Shown one piece after another: positions 1-7,486 of a DNA stretch of 8,885 bases; within the stretch, counting starts at the first letter, position 1; every line of letters starts with the position of its first letter. A model generated the notes under the pieces. That model had not been told where the DNA came from. It saw only the letters and a program-made list of their open reading frames with translations, and did not search any database. A program made the position numbers and the translations under genes. The DNA is from Planctomycetota bacterium (lineage in GTDB: Bacteria > Planctomycetota > Phycisphaerae > UBA1845 > PWPN01), in assembly GCA_020346805.1 (NCBI GenBank), contig CP070790.1:3117930-3126814 (forward strand), in the 5' to 3' direction.

Positions 1-1934
1 TGATCGTTCAACAGCTCTATAAAGGCATATTCCAACGCATCATTAAAACCTATCCCCTCGATTATTACTGGTTCTGGACTCCTGAAGGTTGGACCTGGGG
101 CAACATACCAAAACCTAAAGTTCAACATTCAATCAACGATATGCTGACTGCCGTCAAAACCGCAAAACAGATGAAAACACCGTTCCGATTGGCGACTTGC
201 GGATGGGTACTCGGGCCGCAGTACGATCGATCGTTGTTCGACACTATCCTGCCCAAAGACATGGCGGTTAGTTGCATCAATCGGCAAGTAGGCAGAACAC
301 CAGTCGATCCCGGCTTCGCCGACGTAGCCGGTCGGGATAAATGGGCCATTCCCTGGCTGGAAGATGATCCCGCTCTAACCGCGGCCCAACTATGGGTCGG
401 GCGGATGCGCCGCGACGCCTCCGACGCCCTGCAGTACGGATGCTCCGGATTGATGGGCATCCATTGGCGAACGCGAATCCTCGGACCCAACGTCGCGGCC
501 CTGGCTCATGCCGCTTGGGATCAAACAGGATGGAGCGACGGCAGAGCGGAATTCTCCGGACCGATCGGCGGGCGGGCCATCAATTATGACATTAACGCCA
601 TCGAAGGCACCCAAGATGATCCCCTGTATCAAACCATACGCGAGGGAATGTCCGCATACCGCCTGTCCGTACCCAACGGCACATACGTCGTAACCATGAA
701 ACTCTGCGAACACAACTACAACAAACCCAAGAAACGCGTATTTGATATACAAATAGAAGGCGGCATTGTCGCCGGTGGAGTGGATATATTCGCCAAATTC
801 GGCCAAAGCAAAGCCTTCAACCTAACCTTCAAAGAGATCAAGGTCCGTGACAAATATCTCGATATTCACTTCATCTATAATCCCGACGGGAAATCATTGC
901 CGTGCATATCGGCCATCGAAATTCAAGGTCCCGACTACAGCCGGAAGATTAACTGCGGCGGGCCGGCATATAAAGATTATGAGGCCGACGTAAGAGGTAT
1001 TGCAAATTATCCCTCTACATATGATTTCTACTACGATTGGTCCCTCCACCAATTCGGCCCCGAAGCCGCCGAGGAAATCGCCCAACTCTTTGACAAGATT
1101 GACGGGCAACTGCCCCGACCCGCACAATGGGATAAAGGACCCGGCGGATTGAAACCGCATTTCATGACCGGCAAAGAGATAGCCGAACGCTACAGCTTCT
1201 TCTCCAGGTTTGCCAGATTACGCCCCCGTATCGAGGGTGCCGGCAATCTCGAACGATTCGATTATTGGTTGAGCCAGTTCCGACTGCTGCAGACCATGGA
1301 AATTCTGCGCGTGAACTGGCACAATTACAATAGTTTCGTCACCGAGGCAAAAAAAGAACAAGATCCCAAACAAAAAATGCAGCTTATCAAAGACAGCGTC
1401 ATACCCGTCCGTATTGACTTGGTTCAAGGAATTGAGAAGGCATACCAGGATCTCCTGGCCACCGTTAAAACCGCCGGCGGAATGGGTAATGTGGCCAACT
1501 GGGAACAGCACATCATCCCCAAGATGCTCACCGGCCCGGGGCAGGAGCTGGCCGAGATGATGGGTAAAGATCTGTCGGCCAAGGCCATGCCCTCACAAAA
1601 ATATACCGGCCCCGCTCGCTTGATCGTACCTACCGTCCGTACCAGCATCGCTGTTGGCGAAGAGCTGAAATTAAAGCTGATTATCCTGGCTGAAAAACCA
1701 CCACATGATGTAAGTCTCTACTGGCGCATAATGGGACAAGATGAGTTCAACAAAGTGTCCGCCACCCACGTAAAACGAGGTGTCTACTCGGCCACCATAC
1801 CCAAGGAAGCCGCTACCGATGCCGACTTTGAATATCATGTCAAAGTTGCCACCGACAAGGGCAACGATTTATACTTCCCCCCTACCGCCCCGGATATAAA
1901 TCAGACTGTACTAGTGATGCCGAAGGACAACTGA
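1..1934 (+). CDS. Malectin-domain glycoside-hydrolase-like protein, 5' truncated by window edge
   Basis: The reading frame is open from the left edge (first whole codon at 3) to TGA at 1932, giving 643 visible residues; the true start lies outside, so the Met codon at 141 is not the start. Visible residues 1-160 resemble the end of a TIM-barrel sugar hydrolase, with aromatic-rich YYWFWTPEGWTWG (21-33), CGWVLGP (66-72), WAIPWLEDDP (114-123) and GCSGLMGIHWRTR (146-158). A malectin-like beta-sandwich follows (about 191-309; DDPLYQTIREG, NGTYVVTMKLCE, KKRVFDIQIEGG), then INCGG (316-320), a helical segment (about 380-506) and a C-terminal Ig-like beta domain (about 536-641). Malectin domains bind carbohydrate, so a role in polysaccharide binding or breakdown is inferred. 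Catalytic residues cannot be assigned because the N-terminal part is missing. The family is, to my knowledge, uncharacterised and common in planctomycetes. Confidence 0.85.
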   Translation, partial: IVQQLYKGIFQRIIKTYPLDYYWFWTPEGWTWGNIPKPKVQHSINDMLTAVKTAKQMKTPFRLATCGWVLGPQYDRSLFDTILPKDMAVSCINRQVGRTPVDPGFADVAGRDKWAIPWLEDDPALTAAQLWVGRMRRDASDALQYGCSGLMGIHWRTRILGPNVAALAHAAWDQTGWSDGRAEFSGPIGGRAINYDINAIEGTQDDPLYQTIREGMSAYRLSVPNGTYVVTMKLCEHNYNKPKKRVFDIQIEGGIVAGGVDIFAKFGQSKAFNLTFKEIKVRDKYLDIHFIYNPDGKSLPCISAIEIQGPDYSRKINCGGPAYKDYEADVRGIANYPSTYDFYYDWSLHQFGPEAAEEIAQLFDKIDGQLPRPAQWDKGPGGLKPHFMTGKEIAERYSFFSRFARLRPRIEGAGNLERFDYWLSQFRLLQTMEILRVNWHNYNSFVTEAKKEQDPKQKMQLIKDSVIPVRIDLVQGIEKAYQDLLATVKTAGGMGNVANWEQHIIPKMLTGPGQELAEMMGKDLSAKAMPSQKYTGPARLIVPTVRTSIAVGEELKLKLIILAEKPPHDVSLYWRIMGQDEFNKVSATHVKRGVYSATIPKEAATDADFEYHVKVATDKGNDLYFPPTAPDINQTVLVMPKDN

Positions 1935-1982
1935 ACTGCGTTGTGTTACAACAGCCAATAAACAATCTCTAAGTTCGTTTAC

Positions 1983-1988
1983 AGGAGG
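1983..1988 (+). promoter_or_regulatory. Ribosome-binding site of the PQ-loop gene
   Basis: A full AGGAGG lies 11 bases before the ATG at 2000. The spacing is slightly long but the match is perfect. It supports the ATG at 2000 as the start, and real translation of this small ORF. Confidence 0.75.
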
Positions 1989-1999
1989 TTTTAGAAGAC

Positions 2000-2281
2000 A
2001 TGAGCATATTCGAAGCCATAATGTTAATCTGTTTTGGTACCAGTTGGCCGTTCTCCATCGCCAAAGCCATACGCACTAAGGTGGTTTCCGGCAAAAGCGC
2101 CCGCTTCATGGCCATTTTGTGTGTAGGCTATCTCAGCGGCATCATTCACAAACTCTTATATTCTTTTGATTGGATAATAGCCCTTTACGCCCTCAACCTG
2201 ATCATGGTCGCCTTCGACCTGTATCTCTATTTCAGGTATCTGCACAGAGAAAAACAAAAACAGCCGACCTTGGTTATCTGA
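2000..2281 (+). CDS. Small PQ-loop / SemiSWEET-like membrane protein
   Basis: A 93-residue protein with three predicted membrane helices (about 3-20, 34-52 and 58-80) and a basic, hydrophilic tail (HREKQKQ). The first helix ends in SWPFSIAKAIRTK, followed by a GKSARF loop; this is the pattern of short PQ-loop-type proteins related to SemiSWEET sugar transporters, which work as dimers of three-helix units. A proline follows tryptophan where the PQ motif would be, so the motif is degenerate and transport is not proven. It starts 65 bases after the malectin-protein gene on the same strand, so cotranscription is possible, and a sugar link would fit, but this is inference. Conserved close relatives are usually annotated as hypothetical or PQ-loop proteins. 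Confidence 0.75.
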   Translation: MSIFEAIMLICFGTSWPFSIAKAIRTKVVSGKSARFMAILCVGYLSGIIHKLLYSFDWIIALYALNLIMVAFDLYLYFRYLHREKQKQPTLVI

Positions 2282-2446
2282 CGCAGGTCGACTTAGTAGG
2301 ATAAGCCATCTGACCATAATCTTACAACTCTCAATCCTTATCCGCGGCTATTAATACACAAGTAAAGCCGGTACCTGTTCGGAGGTCATTGGCGGGGCCT
2401 GCCGTCCTTCTCTCACAACCACTAACAATGATTACGGATCAGACAA
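2282..2446. other. Convergent intergenic gap
   Basis: This stretch separates the + strand PQ-loop gene from the 3' end of the minus-strand kinase-flavoprotein gene, so both transcripts should end here. The only clear symmetry is GGATAAG (2299-2305) against CTTATCC (2337-2343), a perfect 7-bp pair with a 31-base loop. No U-tract follows either arm, so I do not call an intrinsic terminator. No coding potential is seen. Confidence 0.5.
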
Positions 2447-4870
2447 CTACTGAATCTTCTCATAGGGCCACATATTTATCCCCCCGTCCATCACCCGTAC
2501 TTTCTCGAAGCCGGCGGCCCGCAGGACCAGACCGGCCTCGTAACCCCGAAGCGAACTGGTACAGAAGGTGACAATATCAGCATCCTTGGGCAGCTCATTA
2601 AGCCGACCCCGCAGCGATCCAAAGGGAATGGACAAGGTATCCGACAAACGGACCTGTTCGTGCTCACCCGGCGTGCGGACATCCAGAAAAATAAAATTCT
2701 CTTTCTCCTGGCGCATGCGATGAACTTCAATAGGCGAAATCCCAACCATATCGCCGTTTAGTTTGTTGCGGGCGATATTGGCGGCGGTGATAATATTATC
2801 CATGGCCGGGGCATAAGGCGGGGCATAACACAGGTCGGCATTGGCAATCTGATCGACGGTCATACCGGCAATAAGGGCCATCACCGCCACATCGATTCGC
2901 TTATCGCAGGCCCCCGGTCCCACCGCCTGGATGCCGAGCAGTTTCCGAGTTTTGGTGTCCACCACAATTTTGAGCATTATCTGTTTGGCCGTCGGCATAT
3001 AATGGGACCGGTCCGGGGCCGGAGAGAGAACGGTGGTTACCTCATAGCCAAGTTCCCGAGCGTCTCTTTCGATAAGACCGGTACGGGCCACACAATAATT
3101 GAATACCTTCCAAACCGCCGATCCCAAAACCCCGGGAAATTCATCGTGTCTGCCACAAATGCTATTGGCCGCTACCCGACCCTGTTTGTTGGCCACCGAA
3201 CCGTAGGGCATATAGCGAGGTCTTCCGGTCAACATGCCGACCGTTTCCACACAATCACCGGCCGCATAAATATTCGGGTCCGAGGTACGCATCTGCTTAT
3301 CAACCTTGATGGCCCCGGTGGAACCGAGTTCCAGACCGGCCGCCTGGGCCAACTTGACGTTGGGCCTGAAACCGATAGCCATTATTACCATGTCCGCCGG
3401 GATGGGACCCTGGTCGGTAACCACGGTGTCTATTTTGCCGTCCCGGCCCTGGAACGACTCGACTTTGGTGCCAGCAATAATCTTGACTCCCTTGGACTCG
3501 AGATATTGTTCGACCAGGGCGGCCATCTCCCAATCGAGAAGCCGAAGAATCTGCGGCTTCTTCTCCACAATGGTGACCCGGCAGCCCTGCTCGACAATAG
3601 TCTCGGTAATTTCCACTCCCAGCAGGCCCCCACCCACGATCACCACATCCCGGGCCTTGCCTTGGGCCAAAGCCATTCGAATACCCTCGGCACTAGGCAA
3701 ACCGTGCATGGTAAAAATGTTGTCCAGATTGGCCCCGGGAATGGCCGGCGTTACAGGGATCGAGCCGGTGGCCAACATCAGCTTGTCATATTCGAGTGAG
3801 GATTCCTCATTAGTTATGCAGTTACGGACCCGAACGGTTTTATTCACGGGATCGATGGCCAGCGCTTCCGTCTGATTCATAGCCCGAACGTTCTTAACCT
3901 GCTGGAAAAACACCGGATCTCGAACCGCCCCCAGAGGCGAGCTGAGCAGATCGATCTGATTCTGTACCACACCTGAGATGTAGTAAGGCAAAGCACACCC
4001 GGCCACAGAAAGCAATTTATTTTTTTCAACAATAGTGACCTCGGACTCAGGCATCAGGCGTATGATTTTCGACGCTGCCTTGGGACCGGCGACCACCCCA
4101 CCGATAATAACAACCTTCATTGGTGAAGACATTTTCCTGGCTCCCTGATCTTCGACAGGTTCCTCAGCGACCGGCAAATAAAAGGAGAATTCCGCTCCTC
4201 CCAGATCCGCTTTACCAACATGAACGCTCCCCCCAGCGGCCTCAACTACGGTCTTGACAAAGGACAAACCAAGTCCGGTACCGAGCCGGGCCGACGCCTC
4301 TGCCGATTCACTGCGATAAAACGGCTCAAAAACCTTATCGCAATCCTGTTTGGGAATGCCGATACCGGAATCGGCAACCGATACCCCGATCATCTTCTTA
4401 TCCAAATCATGGGTAATGGATATCCGAATATGTCCATTCTTGGGCGTGTATTTAAATGCGTTATTAAGCAAGGCATTTACAACCTCGACCAGAATCTCCT
4501 CCTGGCATCGAACGTACATAGACTGTTCGTCCATCTCCACGGTAAACCAAATTTTGTTGTATTCCACGTCATCGGCATAATGCCGCTGCAATTTGTAAAC
4601 AACGGCGGTTATATCCGTGGCAAAGTCGGCCACGCCAACTTGCTTGGAGAATCTGGCCATTACCATCATTCGCTGTGCGGATTCGATGGCCTGGTTACAG
4701 CGGGCAATGGCGTTAGCCAACATATCTTTTTGTTTCTTACTCAGCGGGCCGGCATATTCGCCGAGCAGAGTCTTGAGAATAGTAGATGCGATGACCACGG
4801 GGGACTTGAGCTGATGGGCGGCCAATGAGGCGAAATTCATAATCTCAGACTTGCTATCCTTGGATTCCAT
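2447..4870 (-). CDS. Histidine kinase - CoA-disulfide/persulfide reductase - rhodanese fusion
   Basis: 807 residues in one uninterrupted frame. Part 1 (1-235) is a soluble histidine kinase core: H-box AAHQLKSPV with His19, N-box NALLNNAFKYTP (132-143), G1 DSGIGIP (167-173), F-box VFEPFYR (180-186) and G2 GTGLGLSF (197-204). There is no sensor domain or membrane segment before the H-box. Part 2 (247-705) is a flavoprotein disulfide reductase: FAD motif IIGGVVAG (255-262), single redox cysteine in VAGCALPYY (Cys292), NAD(P)H motif GGGLLG (413-418), second FAD motif YAAGDC (535-540) and dimerisation domain with YAPPYAP (682-688). The lone cysteine 42 residues into the domain is typical of CoA-disulfide reductase/NADH oxidase. 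Part 3 (711-805) is a rhodanese with loop CTSSLRGY (Cys770), as in CoADR-rhodanese persulfide reductases. An in-frame TGA sits three codons before the start, so no N-terminal extension exists. A redox- or sulfane-sulfur-sensing kinase is inferred; no response regulator lies nearby. Confidence 0.88.
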   Translation of the reverse strand: MESKDSKSEIMNFASLAAHQLKSPVVIASTILKTLLGEYAGPLSKKQKDMLANAIARCNQAIESAQRMMVMARFSKQVGVADFATDITAVVYKLQRHYADDVEYNKIWFTVEMDEQSMYVRCQEEILVEVVNALLNNAFKYTPKNGHIRISITHDLDKKMIGVSVADSGIGIPKQDCDKVFEPFYRSESAEASARLGTGLGLSFVKTVVEAAGGSVHVGKADLGGAEFSFYLPVAEEPVEDQGARKMSSPMKVVIIGGVVAGPKAASKIIRLMPESEVTIVEKNKLLSVAGCALPYYISGVVQNQIDLLSSPLGAVRDPVFFQQVKNVRAMNQTEALAIDPVNKTVRVRNCITNEESSLEYDKLMLATGSIPVTPAIPGANLDNIFTMHGLPSAEGIRMALAQGKARDVVIVGGGLLGVEITETIVEQGCRVTIVEKKPQILRLLDWEMAALVEQYLESKGVKIIAGTKVESFQGRDGKIDTVVTDQGPIPADMVIMAIGFRPNVKLAQAAGLELGSTGAIKVDKQMRTSDPNIYAAGDCVETVGMLTGRPRYMPYGSVANKQGRVAANSICGRHDEFPGVLGSAVWKVFNYCVARTGLIERDARELGYEVTTVLSPAPDRSHYMPTAKQIMLKIVVDTKTRKLLGIQAVGPGACDKRIDVAVMALIAGMTVDQIANADLCYAPPYAPAMDNIITAANIARNKLNGDMVGISPIEVHRMRQEKENFIFLDVRTPGEHEQVRLSDTLSIPFGSLRGRLNELPKDADIVTFCTSSLRGYEAGLVLRAAGFEKVRVMDGGINMWPYEKIQ
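4141..4146 (-). promoter_or_regulatory. Internal ribosome-binding site before the flavoprotein part
   Basis: Read on the minus strand, AGGGAG is followed by eight bases and an in-frame ATG (4132-4130, Met247 of the fusion). This is a better site than the one in front of the annotated start at 4870. It sits exactly at the linker between the kinase and the FAD domain, so the reductase-rhodanese part (561 residues, close to the expected size of a stand-alone CoADR-rhodanese) may also be translated alone. Activity is inferred from the sequence only. Confidence 0.5.
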
Positions 4871-4879
4871 AACGTTTCA

Positions 4880-4908
4880 ATTATATTTCCCCAGTTTGAC
4901 CACTACAA
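4880..4908 (-). promoter_or_regulatory. Candidate sigma-70-type promoter with near-zero leader
   Basis: On the minus strand a perfect TATAAT (4885-4880) lies nine bases before the ATG at 4870, with TTGTAG (4908-4903, three of six matches to the -35 consensus) 17 bases upstream. Transcription would begin about three bases before the start codon, giving an almost leaderless mRNA. This fits the absence of a Shine-Dalgarno sequence at that start. The -35 is weak, so the call rests mostly on the -10. Confidence 0.45.
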
Positions 4909-4984
4909 CAATTATCAACAACTCTAAAAGAATCTACCGGTACGGCTGTTTATAATCAATATCAGCCAGTTTTAACTTATAACA

Positions 4985-6433
4985 TTAGTTTTTCTTGATT
5001 CTCTGATAAGCCGCCAAGGCTCGCTCGCGGGCATCGGCGTGATCGATGATCGGCCGGGGATAGGTTCGTCCCAGTTTAACTCCGGCATCGGCCAGCGATG
5101 CGGAATCAGCCGTCCATGGTTCATGGATCAGCTTGTTCGGCAATTTGCCAATTTCCGGAATCCATTGCCGCACATAATCACCTTCGGGATCGAACTTATA
5201 CCCCTGGGTTACGGGATTGAAAATGCGAAAATACGGAGCGGCATCCGCGCCGCAACCGGCGGACCACTGCCAACCCAGCGTATTGTTGGCCAAGTCGGCA
5301 TCCACCAGGGTATCCCAAAACCATTTTGCCCCTTCCTGCCACGGTATCAAAAGATGCTTGACCAGGAACGAGGCCACAATCATACGCACGCGGTTATGCA
5401 TCCATCCGGTATGCCAGAGTTCACGCATGCCGGCATCAACCATCGGGTATCCGGTACGCCCCCGCTGCCAAGCCCTCAAGGCCCTCATATTTCTTGCCCA
5501 GGGAAAATTACTAAATGCTTCATATAACGGCCGTTCGGTAGTATGAGGATAATGATATAACAAATGATATGCGAATTCCCGCCAACCTAACTGACGTAAA
5601 TATGCATGAGCACTGCTTCTGAACTTTGTTCCTCTTTTATTCTTAATTTTTTGTGCAATCATGTACCAGATACGCCGCGGACTAATCTGACCCCAATGTA
5701 AATATGGCGACATTCTTGAAGTGCCCATAAGATCCGGCCGATCACGATCGCTCTGGTATTCAGATAAATGTTCTTTAATAAAAGCAGATAATTGCTCGCG
5801 GGCAAATTGTTCATCGACTTTCCAGGTCGAACGTATGCCGGCGGCCCAATCAAGCCTCGGCAGGAGGACAAGATCTTTGGGCAACAATGATTTCAGCCGT
5901 TTTTTCACAGCAGGCAAAGAAGAAGGAGGCGAACATGGTTTCTCCGGCTCATCCAAAGACAGACAGGTTTTCCAAAAGGCAGTGAAAACACGAAACGGTT
6001 TTCCCTGTTTGTTGAGGATATTCCAGGGCTCATACAACAGACTGCCATTAAAGGCCCTTACCACCATTCCTGGTTTTTCCAATGCATTCTCGATCCTCCG
6101 ATCTCTCTTCATCACATCAGGTTCATAACAACGATTCCAAAAAACAGCATTGGCACCGGTTTCACGAACTAACTCTTTAATATTGGTTAACGTATTTCCC
6201 TTACGAACCACCAAATGCGAACCAATTCGACGCAGTTGCTTATCCAAGGCAACCAGAGAATGATGCAGCCACCATCGGCCAGCCCCTCCCGGCGACCATC
6301 TGCTCTCTTCCCGAGGAGACCAAATATACACAGGAATAACCGGACCGCCCCGTTCAATCGCCGCAAGCAAAGCGGGATTGTCGTCCAATCTTAAATCCTG
6401 ACGAAACCAAACAATGGTGGGTTGATTTTTCAT
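4985..6433 (-). CDS. phrB: Deoxyribodipyrimidine photolyase (class I cryptochrome/photolyase family)
   Basis: 482 residues, a normal length for a class I CPD photolyase, which uses FADH- and light to split cyclobutane pyrimidine dimers in DNA. The N-terminal alpha/beta antenna-binding domain begins with VWFRQDLRLDDNPAL (8-22). The FAD-binding helical domain (about 205-480) has TSRMSPYLHWGQISP (238-252), WREF with Glu286 (matching the E. coli active-site glutamate), WHTGWMHNRVRM (340-351) and DADLANNTLGWQW (378-390). Asn384 and Trp388 align with E. coli Asn378 and the proximal electron-transfer Trp382. The antenna cofactor cannot be told from the sequence by eye. The ATG overlaps the stop of the upstream SDR gene in ATGA, with only a poor Shine-Dalgarno, so translational coupling is likely. 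A cryptochrome-DASH is less likely given these motifs. Confidence 0.93.
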   Translation of the reverse strand: MKNQPTIVWFRQDLRLDDNPALLAAIERGGPVIPVYIWSPREESRWSPGGAGRWWLHHSLVALDKQLRRIGSHLVVRKGNTLTNIKELVRETGANAVFWNRCYEPDVMKRDRRIENALEKPGMVVRAFNGSLLYEPWNILNKQGKPFRVFTAFWKTCLSLDEPEKPCSPPSSLPAVKKRLKSLLPKDLVLLPRLDWAAGIRSTWKVDEQFAREQLSAFIKEHLSEYQSDRDRPDLMGTSRMSPYLHWGQISPRRIWYMIAQKIKNKRGTKFRSSAHAYLRQLGWREFAYHLLYHYPHTTERPLYEAFSNFPWARNMRALRAWQRGRTGYPMVDAGMRELWHTGWMHNRVRMIVASFLVKHLLIPWQEGAKWFWDTLVDADLANNTLGWQWSAGCGADAAPYFRIFNPVTQGYKFDPEGDYVRQWIPEIGKLPNKLIHEPWTADSASLADAGVKLGRTYPRPIIDHADARERALAAYQRIKKN

Positions 6434-7374
6434 CGCATTTCTACCGATGATTTCTCTTTTCCCCGCTCTTCTTCGATAGCACGACGAACGGCTTCTCGAA
6501 TACCGCGGGGACGGATTGGGAAAATCTCCAGAGCACTCTCATCATGCACTATGGTTTCATTACGAACGCCTTCAATTAGCTGACGACCAACCCTTGCGTA
6601 TAAAGGAGTAACCAGGCCCAACCATAGACTTGAAAGATGAGGGGTAAGTACCGGAACAGGAATCATAATCCGCCTGAGACCTCGCTGCCGGGAATACTCT
6701 TTCATAATATCCAGATAGGAAACTCGATCGGGTCCGCCAATTTCAAAGACTTTATTGTCTTCACCCGCCAAACCGTGAGCGGCAATTAAATAACCAATCA
6801 CATCATCGATATATATGGGTTGAGTCAGGGTTCTGACCCACCGGGGGGTAACCATAACCGGCAGTCTTTCCACCAGCGAACGAATCATCTCGAAAGACAA
6901 ACTGCCGGCCCCGATTATAATCGAGGCCTGAAATTCAATGGCAGGAACATATGATTCTCGCAGTATTTTTCCCACTTCATGTCGGCTCTTTAAATGAGGC
7001 GATAAATCCGGTCCGCCGCCCAGACCACCCAGATAAATTATCCGGCTCACCCTGTCATCTTTTGTTACCCGTGAAAATATTGTTGCCGCCTGCCGATCCT
7101 GTTCTTCAAAGCCACCTGCTGAGGCCATGGAATGCACCAGATAATAAGCAGTGTGCACACCTTCAAGAGCGGGAGCAAGAGAAGTCTCATCCAGAACATC
7201 ACCCTGCACAATCTCAGTGGAGCGGGCTACAACTGAACTTAATTTCTCAGGGTTTCTGGCTAAACATCGAACTCGATATCCCTTCTCCTCAAGTGCTTTT
7301 AGCAGGCGACCGCCTACATAACCGGTTGCCCCCGTTAACAGGATAGGGAGATCTGTAACCGCTGCCGAACTCAT
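6430..7374 (-). CDS. Atypical SDR, NAD(P)-binding, YbjT/SDR_a5-like
   Basis: 314 residues with an N-terminal Rossmann fold: LLTGATGYVGG (12-22) gives the GxxGxxG of atypical/extended SDRs, and QGDVLD (57-62) is the adenine-binding region. YYLVHSM (77-83), IIYLGGLGG (112-120) and SPHLKSRHEVG (125-135) are hallmarks of the YbjT-like group. The position of the usual catalytic YxxxK lacks tyrosine, so classical dehydrogenase chemistry is doubtful and NAD(P)-dependent sensing or quinone/carotenoid-type chemistry is possible. E. coli YbjT is about 476 residues because it continues into DUF2867; this protein stops shortly after the SDR part. The start is supported by GAGGA six bases upstream. It is the first gene of a two-gene unit with the photolyase, overlapping by four bases. 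The substrate is unknown. Confidence 0.85.
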   Translation of the reverse strand: MSSAAVTDLPILLTGATGYVGGRLLKALEEKGYRVRCLARNPEKLSSVVARSTEIVQGDVLDETSLAPALEGVHTAYYLVHSMASAGGFEEQDRQAATIFSRVTKDDRVSRIIYLGGLGGGPDLSPHLKSRHEVGKILRESYVPAIEFQASIIIGAGSLSFEMIRSLVERLPVMVTPRWVRTLTQPIYIDDVIGYLIAAHGLAGEDNKVFEIGGPDRVSYLDIMKEYSRQRGLRRIMIPVPVLTPHLSSLWLGLVTPLYARVGRQLIEGVRNETIVHDESALEIFPIRPRGIREAVRRAIEEERGKEKSSVEMR

Positions 7375-7380
7375 CGATTA

Positions 7381-7385
7381 TCCTC
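7381..7385 (-). promoter_or_regulatory. Ribosome-binding site of the SDR gene
   Basis: GAGGA on the minus strand, six bases before the ATG at 7374. It fixes the start of the SDR-photolyase pair. Confidence 0.6.
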
Positions 7386-7437
7386 GACAGGAAATGACTG
7401 ATTATCTCTTACCTCACCCCGGTCAATCCCTGAACTG

Positions 7438-7486
7438 CCATATTAACAAACGCCTTACCATCTTACACTGATCGCTTGTTAATTGG
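7438..7486. repeat. Inverted repeat, candidate operator or RNA hairpin upstream of the SDR gene
   Basis: The arms are an 8-bp perfect core, ATTAACAA (7442-7449) and TTGTTAAT (7476-7483). The symmetry extends through CCA/TGG outside (one bulged T at 7441) and CG/CG inside (one mismatch). The 20-base loop and the position 64-112 bases before the SDR start fit either a DNA operator bound by a dimeric regulator or a leader-RNA hairpin. No regulator gene is visible nearby. Confidence 0.45.

Noticed and set aside
141..143. ATG as start of the malectin protein
   Set aside because: The frame is open to position 3 and the upstream residues (YPLDYYWFWTPEGWTW) look like conserved hydrolase sequence.
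1940..1952. GTTGT-GTT-ACAAC hairpin between the first two genes
   Set aside because: The stem is only five pairs and AT-rich with a 3-base loop and no T-run; it could be chance.
2299..2343. GGATAAG/CTTATCC as an intrinsic terminator
   Set aside because: The 31-base loop and lack of a following T-tract make it a poor terminator; kept only as a noted symmetry.
3002..3799. Long + strand open frame (265 codons) opposite the flavoprotein
   Set aside because: It lies wholly antisense to a strongly conserved reductase domain and its translation shows no recognisable domain; it is a codon-bias shadow.
4943..4974. GGCTG...CAGCC pair after the photolyase gene as a terminator
   Set aside because: The stem is only five pairs around a long AT-rich loop; too weak to call.
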